64,000 nt of DNA from Coriaria nepalensis (Eukaryota; Streptophyta; Magnoliopsida; Cucurbitales; Coriariaceae), in contig CP114496.1 of assembly GCA_027186245.1 (NCBI GenBank), positions 3,417,501 through 3,481,500 on the forward strand, read 5' to 3'. Shown one piece after another: positions 39,511 to 51,100 of this stretch. The notes beneath the pieces were generated by a model. It was given only the letters and a program-made list of their open reading frames with translations, did no database searches and was not told where the DNA came from. Position numbers and translations under genes: made by a program. The first letter of the stretch is position 1. Each line of letters opens with the position of its first letter.

Positions 39511-40865
39511 ATAGATCATAGTATAATTTTAAGAATGTATTTTTTTTTAAGGCTTTATTGTAGTTGTATGTTCCATTTTTTCCTTCTTAAGGTCGAGAGA
39601 GTTTTTTTTATGGAACTATATATCATTACAATTTACAAATCACAACGAAGTTATTTTTTTGGCTAACTTTTTATTAATAATATACTAAATTATAAGTCTT
39701 TAAAATAATAAAATTGGAAAAAGAAATCACAACTCACAAGATATAAATTCAAAAGAAATCATGATAAATTATAAATCTTCAATATTTATTTCACCATTTA
39801 ATTCAATTATTCATATTTATTATCTTACCATATGTCTCTTTCTCCTTACCTAACACATTCATTTATTCTCTTATAAATACCCCCCTCCCTTCAATTCAAT
39901 TCATCTAATAATCACATCTTCATTTAGTTTTTCTTGAAGTAATTATATTTATTTATTTTAACTTCTTATATGTAATTTTTTATTTATTTTCATTCATACT
40001 TCATAATTTTTTTTTTCTATTTCATTATCCCTTCTAACTAAATAATAAAATTAAATAAAAAATTATTTTTCACTTTATAAAATTTTTATTTTACTTTTTC
40101 AAAAACATAGAATCAAATATACTCTAAAATCGATGATGGACTCAACTGCATCCAAGTTTTAGCCCACAAACAAAAGATTTCAGCGAAGTTTGAAGATGAA
40201 GAATCCAAACCATTTCATTTTAATTAAGAAAATCGAACCAAACGACGGCAGCAGCTCTTACATTGGAAATGCAAATGTCTATTTATTTGCATGCATGAAA
40301 GCTACCATCTTCGGGATCTTTTTTTTAATTTCTTAAGCAGAAAAATAAAATAAATAAATAAACATTTAAGAGGAAATAAAAAAAAAAATATATATATATA
40401 TATAGCGGTTGGTTGGGTTGCCCATCAACGATTTGATTGGCTACAATTGGGGTTAAAGCTGTTAAAGTCAAATTGCCCACGATACAAACAAAATACTATT
40501 GTCATTCAGTTTTTTTTAATATCAAATTATTTAACTGTAATATTCCCCCTAATGATTACCATTTATTTATTTATTAATTTATTTAATTTATTTATTTATT
40601 TATTTATATGTTTTTATATATATCAAGATGAAAGAGAATATTATTAAGAATCAGAGTTACATGTGGTGTTTAGTTGTGTCGTTTATGAAGGAAAAAAAAA
40701 AAGGATTAGATGCAATCCTAAGCAAAACTGTAATATTGCTTAAGTTTCTTCTTTTAATGGAGAACCTGCATGCCTCGGACCTTTCTCTTCTTCAATTGAA
40801 TATCTAATTAATAAAATGTATTATGGAATAGACGTTATTCTATTTTTATGGATTCTTCTTAATTT
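39511..40865. other. AT-rich intergenic DNA, nothing recognised
   Basis: It contains low-complexity (TTTA)n and (TA)n stretches around 40390-40405 and 40560-40610. No gene is supported. Confidence 0.5.
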
Positions 40866-42012
40866 TGAGAAAATTCACCCTCGCATAATCAATTTTAGTC
40901 TTAGTTTATACGATGATATATATCTGACTAGTAATAAATATAAATAAATGAAATAAATAAATGGACATGTTAGAATTTTAAAATAAATTTTATATGATTA
41001 ATATTAAATAAAATAAATGTGTTACTGATTGTTAATGAAATTAATCTAACTATTATAACGAATAGGGAAAGGATTTGAGATTAATTTAGGTTCTACTTTT
41101 TTTTTCGATGTATTTAATGACAAGAAAGTTCAATTAATGCTACTAAATGAAATGAAAATAAACAACTATAACAGAAATAAAGGTTTGAAAAGATGGATTA
41201 ATTGATAACACTAAGCTAAGTAAAATTTGAATAACATATTTACATTATGACAAAAAATTAAATCTAAATTATCTCTACTCATAAGAATAATAAATGAAAG
41301 AACTTTAAAAAACAAAGTAAGAGATATAAGCATCTTATCTGTGAACGATAAATTAAGACTATCACTTGGATGAGGGCCCGACGCTTTAATCATTATTCCT
41401 AAGAATAGATTTTAAGAAAATAAAAATATACTACCTAGAGGAAAAAGAAATAAAGCAAGTGCTGGTTGGATGGACTGATGGAAGAATTTTGCTAGAGCAT
41501 TGTGTTTTGCTATATGTTTTGATCGAGTGTTGGTTGATTCCTTCTGTCTTTAACAAAGCCTACTATTTATAGGCAAATTCTGGGTGGCATTCTCATAATA
41601 AATTCGAAGCCGAACTTTCCCCTTTTCAAGCACTATATCCACCCTTGTGGCCACGTCCACCTTTTCAGCCTTCTTATTTCTACCGAACTTAGTCATTATT
41701 AAGTCTAGGTTCGTTCTAACTTCCGCTTCCCATTTCTTACCAAATCTGGCAAAAAATCCCTCTTTTCCCTATGAGTTTCAGTCGAAGTTGTTAGTATTGC
41801 TGAGAGTAAGGATGAATGAGTCATTTCCTTTAATTTTTGGGAGAAAAGTGGTTCAGCTTTTGACCAACCAATCAAGGTTGGCCTTTCCCTATGCATTTCG
41901 GTCGATTTTCATTGTAAGCTTCTTTTATTTTCGTCCAATTGGGTTGAGGGGGGATCTTTTGAGAAATCATTTTTTTCTTCCAACAATTTTTGTCCTTGGT
42001 GGATTTTCTCTA
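40866..42012 (-). repeat. 3' LTR of gypsy-like element
   Basis: It shares long blocks with the copy at 45038-46001, for example ggaaaaagaaataaagcaagtgctgg, cctactatttataggcaaattct and attctcataataaattcgaa. Compared with its partner it has about 150-200 extra bases near 41050-41230. Confidence 0.8.
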
Positions 42013-42479
42013 ACATATTCAGCCGAACAGTGGGATTTTAATTGTCATATTCCCGAACAGTTAAGATTAACCTCCAAGCGGGCAATCTATCGTTATTTTT
42101 CATGTCACCTTATCAATTCTTATGAATTTTTAATTTCATAGAAGGGAACATCCCTTGGCTGAATTTTGACCAAGTTAAATACTCCGTGTTAGTTAAACTT
42201 GACTATTATTTGACCAAAATTTGCATTTAATCGATCATGTAATTATTCGGCTAACTTAATCGTTGCTAATTGACTTGCATTTATTTTGATTCTATATACC
42301 TCTTGTCACATGTATATGATTTTTCTAGTATAAAAAAATGCCTCATTAATCTCTCTCATTAAAATTTGTACTTAATAAGAGAGATTAATGATCAAGACAC
42401 TCTATAAGTAAAGCCTTAAGCCTCTTTATTTTGCCATCTCATGTCCCGGCATGAAAGAAGACCCTGAAGGGCTTTAGTT

Positions 42480-43080
42480 GGTGATTAGCTCCAATCTTGC
42501 TCATCCCATCCAAATCTCGGCCAACCCCTCTCATCTTATGAGTCATCCCGTTGCGTCATTCCACGACGTAGTCGAGGGAAATGAGTTGATTCCGTACGAC
42601 CTCATATTCGATGTGGTGATCAACTATTTACAGAGTGGTCCTATACCTCTGACTTGGCCGACCTACTTGAAGAATTTCATCTTTTTAAGGTCAAACTTCT
42701 TTCATTTTTAGAAAAAGGCATCTCCTCGACTGAGAACGATCCCTCGCTTGATGGGCTCTGAGTTGATTTGCAAGAGTTGGTGTATTTGTGCTAGCCTAGT
42801 GGCCAAATCCAAATATGTTTCAAGAAGATCTTGGATGAAATTTGATGGCTTGCTTCTCTTTATTGTGATCTATCAAGAACTCGATACTGAACCCTCTACT
42901 TCTTGGTTCAACACGATCAAAAGCTAAATCACTTGGGTCAAAAGAGGACAAGGAGTGTAGCATTTTTAACTCGCAGATCGTTGATCTTGAAGCCTGACTT
43001 GATAGTTTGATGTCAAAGTAATTTGATATCCATGAGGCCTTATCAGATCTCAAGGTAGCCTACAGGCGAGAAATCTGAGA
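42480..43080 (+). other. Degenerate antisense ORF with coiled-coil character
   Basis: Inside the minus-strand gypsy element, near its 3' LTR, the opposite strand gives protein-like pieces: VVEGNELIPYDLIFDVVIN and SGPIPLTWPTYLKNF in one frame, then a heptad-rich stretch like IVDLEA.LDSLMSK and IHEALSDLKVAYR. Some Tat-lineage gypsy elements are known to carry an extra antisense ORF in this position. Stops interrupt it, and I can name no domain with confidence. Confidence 0.35.
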
Positions 43081-43973
43081 GACAAACTGCTCTACGTCCA
43101 TGATGTCTCGAAGCTGAGCCATCATGGAGACCCATCAGCAAGCAATGATGACTATGATAGAGATCCTCAGTGGCCTTGACCCCTTATGGAATCAATTATT
43201 TTTTATTGTAGACTTGTTCATTTGACTGAGCTCGCAATTAGTTTTAGTTTTTCTTTTTCCAGCTGCTAGGGCTGAAATAAAAGTTTCCATTTGATTATGT
43301 TATTTCGGTTAATCCTCACATTATGAGATAGAATTTGATTTCTTTTGAAAGATTTTGGAGAAACATTTGAGATAATCGATATTTACCGATCTTCTGACCA
43401 TAAGAGAACTTTGCTTGAGATCCCAACAATCTCAGACAATCCTAAACATGCCAATTGTTCTAATAATCCTAGATAATCTTTTTTTAAAGGATTTTCCTCG
43501 AAAAATATCCTTTAAAGATTATTTGATCTTTGGATAAGTTTTAACTTACCTTGACTGCAAGTTTGTTTTCTCCATCAAGATTTTGGCCAACTTTGATAAA
43601 ACATGTTTTATTGGTTGTAGTGGTAAGTTTTTCAATCTCCATCAAAATTCTCCACTCCAATAAGCCAAAATGTGTCGCCATGATGTGACTTCGGACGATC
43701 TCAGTTGAAGTATGAAGTTCTTTTATGGTTTCAACTAAATTCGACCAAAAGACAAGGTCCTCACTACTTTCGACCAGGCTTTGCTAAAAGTAGGGTGGTG
43801 CTCTTCCCCAAATTATACCTTTAATCTTATATTCTCTCTCCTCTTTTTTGTTAAATCCCTAGAAATCTTGTCATCTTTTCCAAAAATTTCAAAAACTCTC
43901 TCTTCCACCTCTCTCTCTATCAGAAACCTCCTTTCTTCTTCCTCTATTTTATCCATTGTTACCCTCTCCAAGC

Positions 43974-45000
43974 TTAAGTTGCTTTGCATCTCGACTCCAA
44001 TCTGAGCGTTGGAAATTCGACTGTGAATCGGCCAATATATTCGACCAATGATTGGATCAGATCTTTGCCCGAGAAAAGATTGAAGTCGAGGACCTGATGA
44101 ATGCTAGGGAACGGCTTATGATATGCTGACAATGGTGGTTGTCGGGCAGCTAAGCCATACATTTCTTGAATGATGTTATAGATCATATCCCTATTAATTG
44201 TTGTTGGAGCGATGACCCTCGGCTGTGCAAATGGAGCCGGAGGTTACCGAAGGAATTACGGCTCATTATTTAAGGGATGATTCCACAACGGCCAATATAA
44301 AGAGTCGGTGGTGGCTCGTAGGCTGATTTAAAAGGTGGCATTGGATACCTTGGTTATGTCAGGAAACTGTTGTTAGGAAATCCATCGACAGATGAGGCGG
44401 TGTTTGCCTTAGTTGGTGGGCCAGCCCATCCACTGGTAAAGGGTGGTCGGGCCGACCTTGTAGTTGATTATATAGTGAGAGATCGGGTGGGCGGTATGGG
44501 ATGGCTGCTGAAATTTCTCTTTGGTCGGCACTTACCCCTGAAGGACCACCGACCTCGAAAATGGGTGGCCGGATCTAGCCGTCCACATACCCCCCACAAC
44601 AGTCCCATTATGGTGGTGGGTGAGCAGCTCAATTAGCGGTAAATATTGACCGAGCCGTTCTAAGTGGCCAAAAAAGTAGGCCGTGGTATTTTTTGACTGT
44701 CTTTTGGCTGCTTTCAGTTGTTCGATAAGTCGGTTCATTAGTAAGTATGATGGGCCTGACTGTTGTGCCTCTGGTTGAATGAGATTTTGGTTGGCCCCTA
44801 AACCGGGGATTGAGGCATCTTCTTTCTCCGACTACCTCTTAATATTCTCTAGAGGTGGCGTTGAGGGTGTAGTGTTTAGTTCAACTTGATCTGGGCTGAT
44901 ATTAGAGTTATTGGCTGAATGAGGTGGTGGAGACTGTCTCGACAAAAGATCTTGACTATGACTTCGTAATCATCACACCATTTGGTAAACTTATAAGAAC
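43974..45000 (-). pseudogene. Gypsy gag remnant
   Basis: A minus-strand frame (43974-44186) reads PFPSIHQVLDFNLFSGKD, then LIQSLVEYIGRFTVEF. This matches the Ty3/gypsy gag pattern in which an F-x-G-x-D element is followed by a helix ending in a GRF(T/I)xQ-like string. Other frames further upstream (44532-44738 and 44876-45196) have the expected low-complexity gag N-terminal character but no firm motif. Stops break it. Confidence 0.55.
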
Positions 45001-45013
45001 TCACCCATAAAAG

Positions 45014-45034
45014 GTCACACTGGGTATGCCAATT
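45014..45034 (-). other. Gypsy-type primer-binding site
   Basis: The minus strand reads ATTGGCATACCCAGTGTGAC immediately after the right-hand LTR. TTGGC(A/G)...CCCAGTG..GAC strings are typical next to the 5' LTR of Tat/Ogre-type gypsy elements, as I recall them. This sets the orientation of the element. Confidence 0.6.
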
Positions 45035-45037
45035 TAT

Positions 45038-46001
45038 TGATATCACGAAAATATGCCACCGCACAATTATCTTTAGCCTCGGCAATTGTACAGTGATAAA
45101 TATCTTATTTGTAATAAATACAAATAAATGAAATAAATTAGCGGAATAAATGAGTGGATGTGTCAGAAATTTAAAGTGGATTCTCACTATCAACATTAAA
45201 ATAAAATAAATGCAATTTAATATGCAATTGATTGATAAGTGAAAGAACTTTAAAGAACAAAGTAAGAGACATAAGAGTTTTACCCGTGAACGATATATTA
45301 AGACTATTACTCGGATGAGGACCCAATGCTCTAATCATTGTTCCTAAGAATGGATTTTAAGCAAATAAAGAAATACTTTCCAGAGGAAAAAGAAATAAAG
45401 CAAGTGCTGGTCGGATGAACTGATAGAGGAATTTCGCTAGAGCATTGTGTTTTCGTGTGTGTTTTCATCGAATGTTGATTGACTCATTTTTCCTTCAACC
45501 AGGCCTACTATTTATAGGCAAATTCTAGATGACATTCTCATAATAAATTCGAAACCGGAATCTCATTTTCCACTTTTTAGGCACCAAATCCACCCTTGTG
45601 GGCACGTCTATCTTTTCAGTCTTCTAATTTCTACCGAGCTTGGTCACTATTGAGTTTAGATTCGTCCTAACTTCCTCCTCACATTTCTCACTAAATCCAT
45701 TCGAAAATCCTTTTTTTTCTCATAAGTTTCGTCTGAAGTTGTTAATGTTATTGAGAGTCAGGACAAATGAGTCATTTCCTCTACTTTTGGGGAAAAGTAG
45801 TTCAGCTTTTGACTTACCAATCAATCTTGGCCTTTCCTTATACATTTCAGCCGAATTTTGTTATAAGCCCCTTTTATTTTTGGCCAATTAGTATTCATGG
45901 CCGAAAATTAGGTTTAGGGAGCATCTTTTGCCATATTTTGAGAAAAATTTATTCTTTCAACCATATTTGTCCTCACCCGATTTCCTCCAACTTAACCTTG
46001 T
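45038..46001 (-). repeat. 5' LTR of gypsy-like element
   Basis: Direct repeat of 40866-42012, starting TGATATCACG. The copies differ at many positions, so the element is old. Neither copy shows a clear 5-base target duplication. Confidence 0.75.
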
Positions 46002-47840
46002 TGTAAAAAAATTTTTTTAGAACTTGTCCCTTTAACTTTATAACATTTTGATTTTTGCCTGCCCTCATTTTACACAATATATTTAATTTAGCAAATTTTA
46101 TCTTTATAATTTGGAATTTTTCACTAATATATTCGCTAATTTTAATTTATATATATAATTAGAAAATAATAGAAAGAAAAAACGGAAAAACAAAAAGACC
46201 AAATATAAACAACAAAATGGCTGAGTTAACAACATTTCCAACTCAATAAAGTGAAATGAGTCAGGTATTATTTGAGTTGGAAAGATTGCATACTCGGTCA
46301 TTTTGTCTAATTTTGGTCTTTTTTTGGCCTTCCTACCATCTCCCTATATAAGTTACCCTATATTTTAATTTTCTTTTTTTGTAAAATAAACTCCTAATTA
46401 TTATTTGGGTAAATTACATATAAATCTCTTGAGATTCGTTAATATTATAAGTGTATCTCTTAACCCTGTAAGAATTACGAGTGGATTTTTTTAAATTTGC
46501 CTTAAATTATGAGTAGATCACTTGATTTTTTAGAATTACAAGTGAGATCACCTAAATTACAAATAAATCTCTTTAAATTTATCCTAATTTATAGGTTTAA
46601 TCTAATTATTATCGATCAATGTTTAAGTCTGAGAGTCAACTAATTACTACAAACTAAGATACTTGATATTGATATATTGATATATTGATATAGTTTTCAT
46701 TACATGACATGATAAATGAGGTTTTTTTTTTTAATTATTATTTTTAATTTTTTCAGGTAATGCAATAAAAAAAAAAAAATCTAAGGAGCCTTCCTCAAAC
46801 AATCTCCTAAGAGTATCTAAAATGTTAATACAATATTATAGTAAATTATAGATATAGTGTATAGTATTGTATGAGTGATACCTATTACAAATGTAGCATA
46901 TAGTATTTGCATTAGTGATACCTTTTTTACATGCTCTTTAGAGCTAATATTTAGGTTTTCTAATTATTAAAAATTAATTTATCTCAGACTTAATATTAAC
47001 TATTAATAATTAGATTAAACTAATAATTTGAGATAAAATTGAGGGAGTCTACCAATAGTTTAAGGTAAATATGATAGAATTCACTTATAATTCTTTCAAG
47101 AGATCTAATTATAATTAAGAACATACTTAAAGGCATCAAATTATAATTTATGATACATCTAAATGATCTAATTATAATTTCTAAAATATTAAGAAATCCA
47201 TTTATAATATCAATAAATTTCAAAAAATCATCATATAATTTACCCTTATTATTCGTATATATCTTCTTCAACTAGCAAATTTTATGCAAAAAAAAAAAAA
47301 AAAAAGGAAAAAAAGATAAAAATATATTATAACCTTCATTTATCTTTTCTATGTATGAAAATATATATATTTTTTAAATTATAAAAATATTTTTTTTTCT
47401 TTTTGCCAAATTTCTACTTTCCCTATCAAAATCAAAAAACAATTTTTGATTTTGTTTCCCGATTAGCTTATTAGCACCACAAAGATAGAGCTAGTAGCGT
47501 TGACAATTTAAGAAGTAGCACTACATAAGGAAAAACAAAGAAAAGGTGTAGAAAAATGAAACTAGATCTACGTGTAAGGTGCCTAGAAATTGCAAATCAA
47601 ATATTGCCACCTTCATAATCTGATCATCATGAAAGTGAGGTTGGTTAATTCCTTAATTAATCAATTAATAAAAATTAATTAATCAAGGAAGGGCATTGAT
47701 CGTACTTAATTGGATTCACCATCTTCATGCTTACAACGTAGTACCATATAATCGATCAAGTAAAGCGGCGTGATGCTACTCACATTTTTCTGACAATTTT
47801 TTGTAATTAATTAATTGTGGGCCACTTACTTATTTTATTC
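46002..47840. other. AT-rich upstream region of the H+-ATPase gene
   Basis: No gene is supported. The short block atataaatctcttgagatt recurs in diverged form several times between 46430 and 46600 and inverted around 47090-47230, so a local inverted repeat is likely. The proximal 300 bases contain a palindromic TTAATTAATTAA-rich segment (about 47650-47690). Confidence 0.5.
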
Positions 47841-47847
47841 TAGCTTG

Positions 47848-47858
47848 TATATATAAAA
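47848..47858 (+). promoter_or_regulatory. TATA box of the H+-ATPase gene
   Basis: TATATATAAAAAG lies about 245 bases before the start codon in otherwise mixed sequence. A pyrimidine-rich leader (about 47890-47935) follows at the right distance. Transcription probably starts near 47880-47890. This is inferred from the motif only. Confidence 0.6.
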
Positions 47859-48025
47859 AGGAGATGCACGTTTAGAATGAAAATTCACTCAGTCAATGTC
47901 CTTGTTCTCTTCTTCTTTCGCTCTGTTTGGTTTCCAGGAAAATTTTTAACAGAATTAAAGAGAGAAAATTCAATGAACCAGTGGTATTGATAAGATAGAG
48001 AGAGGAAGTTTTGGCGAGTGGCCTG

Positions 48026-48073
48026 GTTTTTGTTTGTGTTTGTGTTTGTGTTCGTGTTTGTGTTTGTGTTTGT
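48026..48073. repeat. (TGTTTG)n microsatellite in the H+-ATPase leader
   Basis: About eight tandem copies of a TGTTTG/TGTTCG hexamer end 28 bases before the start codon. They lie in the likely 5' untranslated region. Confidence 0.9.
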
Positions 48074-48101
48074 TTCTTAGCTGCTTGGTGAAGAACCAGA
48101 G

Positions 48102-51100
48102 ATGGCTATAAATCTTGAGCAAATCAAGAATGAAACTGTTGATCTGGTACGTAGTATCAAATCCTTCACTTTCTCACTTCATATCATTTCTTTCATTCTT
48201 TACTTAGGAAAAAATTACTGTTATAATTTTTTTACAGTTTTACTTTTAGTCTTTAGCATTTAGTTGTTGATACTTATATTATTTACCTAATCATAAGATC
48301 AGATAAATCTTTGGTAATGAAAAATGAAAGCTGGTAGGATTTTCATAAGATCCTTATAACTTCATTATAAGCATGTTCATCTTTCATAGGAATTATTGTG
48401 AAAAGAATATACGGTAAAAAAATTATTTTATATAATAAACTAGTTGATAAAATATTAATAACTCAAAAACAATATTGAAGCATATTTTTTTAATATATAG
48501 TTTGAGATTCTGTATAATTTGACAATTTTCTTCCTTAATATTTAAAGAAATTTAACTAACCTCTTTATTTATATGAGGCTCCACCATTGCATATATGAAC
48601 TAGAATTTACCATTTTAAATATTTATAAAATATTCTTAAAAATATTTTTTGCATGACTATTTTTGTGTAATTGAAGAGTAAACAAACTTATTTGGTAATT
48701 GAAGTTCAAAATTAAGAAACTTATTAATATATATAGTAAAATTTTTGATAAATTAGTAATATTGTGACTAAAATTTTTTATTTAATTTAATAAAATATTA
48801 ATTTATCTATTAATTAATAATTTATTAATTTGTCAAGATATTTCTAATTTAGTAATTTTATTTAAAAAATATTAAATATGAAGTTTAGTTTAGTTTAGTA
48901 GTTTATTAGTACCGTAAATCTCAAACTCAAGCAAATCATCATAATTATTTCAATAGATTGATTTTCTCATATTTATTATTAAAAATATATTATAATAAAT
49001 CAAACATAATTTTTGCTAAAGATATCCGAATGTAGGGATTTTTATGACCACAAAAAGATATTAGGAAAACTTTCAAAATTTATATTGACAAATTTTCCCT
49101 AAAATATCAATCTAGTAGAAGAAATTAAGGCGCAAATAATAAGTCAAAAAAATTTTTTTAGTAAACAAGATTCACTATCTACTATAGACTTTGTTTTAAA
49201 AATAAGGCCTTACAGCATTGATGATATTGAATAATTTTTATTCGTCGTATGAAAAAATCACTTTAAGATTTTTTACTGCTTTAAAAAAAGTTAAAAACAA
49301 GATCCAAGTTTATGTATATTTCAAAAAGAAAAAAATAATAAATCAGTCATATGTTAAGAATGTCTCATAATTGAATCATAAGCACTATATTTTAGAAAAT
49401 TATTAATTTATATATTGTATAAGATTTATATAAATTTTATATTATCTTATAAATTTATCGAATCATTAATTTAATATATTATCCTCAAATCGAAATCAAT
49501 CAAAAATATTATTTAAATAAAATGATTAATTTACCAAAATTCAACTATATATATTCAATTCATTTCACCAACATTTATGTCAAATTAATTCTTACTATAA
49601 AGTATATAATAATAGTTATATAGGAATTAAAGATATAATATTGATAGTGCCATCATATTTTTCAATATTTTTTACTATCAAATACCGTGTTTGATGTAGC
49701 TTAATCAGAGTTAAGACTCCAATCGGTAGAAATTGATTGGAAAAACATTGTCTTGTTTTACAGGAGAAAATCCCAATAGAGGAAGTGTTTCAACAGCTGC
49801 AATGTAGCCAAGAGGGTTTATCAAGGCAGGAAGGAGAAGCTCGGCTTCAGATATTTGGCCCCAACAAATTGGAAGAGAAACATGTCAATTATTTCTTCAT
49901 TTATTTGATTAAGATTCAAATTTCACCTTACTAATCACAAAATAATGTCCAAATTTTATTTGTTTTCATAATTATGAGGGTGATCTTATACGTGTAAGTA
50001 CATAAAATATTTCAGGAGAGCAAGATACTGAAGTTCTTAGGGTTCATGTGGAACCCACTGTCATGGGTGATGGAAATGGCAGCTATCATGTCCATTGCTC
50101 TAGCAAATGGAGAAGGGCAGCCCCCTGATTGGCAGGATTTTCTGGGTATTACCTGTTTGTTAGTGATCAACTCCACCATTAGTTTTATTGAAGAGAACAA
50201 TGCTGGAAATGCTGCTGCTGCCCTCATGGCCGGTCTTGCTCCCAAGGCTAAGGTAATTCAAAATTTAACACGATATATGTACTGTGTACATATGTTTATA
50301 TGTATGTACATGTTCTTACTAGTGTTGAATGTTTGTGTATGTAGGTGCTTAGGGATGGAAAGTGGTCTGAAGAGGATGCTGCGATTCTCGTTCCGGGAGA
50401 CATCATTAGCATCAAGCTGGGAGATATTATCCCAGCAGATGCTCGTCTTCTAGAAGGTGATCCTTTAAAGATTGATCAATCCGCTCTCACTGGAGAATCA
50501 CTTCCCGTAACTAAGAATCCCGGAGAAGAAATCTTCTCCGGTTCGACATGTAAACAAGGAGAGATAGAAGCTGTTGTCATCGCCACTGGTGTTCATACCT
50601 TTTTTGGAAAGGCAGCGCATCTTGTGGATAGCACCAACCAAGTCGGACATTTCCAGAGGGTTCTAGCAGCCATTGGGAACTTTTGTATCGTCTCTATCGC
50701 CTTTGGATTGGTAATTGAGATTATAGTGATGTACCCGATTCAGAAACGCAAGTACAGGGACGGTATCAATAATCTTCTCGTTCTTTTGATCGGAGGAATC
50801 CCGATTGCTATGCCAACTGTCTTGTCTGTGACAATGGCTATTGGGTCCCACAAGCTGTCCATACAAGGTGCCATCACTAAGCGTATGACTGCCATTGAGG
50901 AACTGGCCGGTATGGATGTCCTATGCAGTGACAAAACTGGGACACTAACACTTAACAAGCTTACTATTGACAAAAATCTAACCGAGGTGTTTATAAAGGG
51001 CGTGGACAAAGATGATGTCATCTTATATGCCGCAAGGGCTTCTAGAACCGAGAACCAGGACGCCATTGATGCTGCCATTGTAGGAACCCTAGCAGACCCA

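Larger units (their letters stand above)
40866..46001 (-). mobile_element. Ty3/gypsy-like element with gag but no pol (minus strand)
   Basis: Two direct repeats (about 40866-42012 and 45038-46001) flank about 3 kb. Just inside the right repeat, the minus strand reads TTGGCATACCCAGTGTGACC, a Ty3/gypsy-type primer-binding site, so the element is on the minus strand with its 5' LTR on the right. Downstream of it is a gag remnant. I could find no protease, reverse transcriptase, RNase H or integrase anywhere inside. The layout fits a non-autonomous gag-only element, probably of Tat type. Confidence 0.7.

Noticed and set aside
41647..42141. Open frame of 164 codons on the plus strand
   Set aside because: It lies largely inside the LTR of the gypsy-like element, and the partner LTR breaks the same frame, so it is not a gene.
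50740..51078. Minus-strand open frame (112 codons) opposite the H+-ATPase
   Set aside because: Antisense shadow of exon 4, which carries the family's phosphorylation site on the plus strand.
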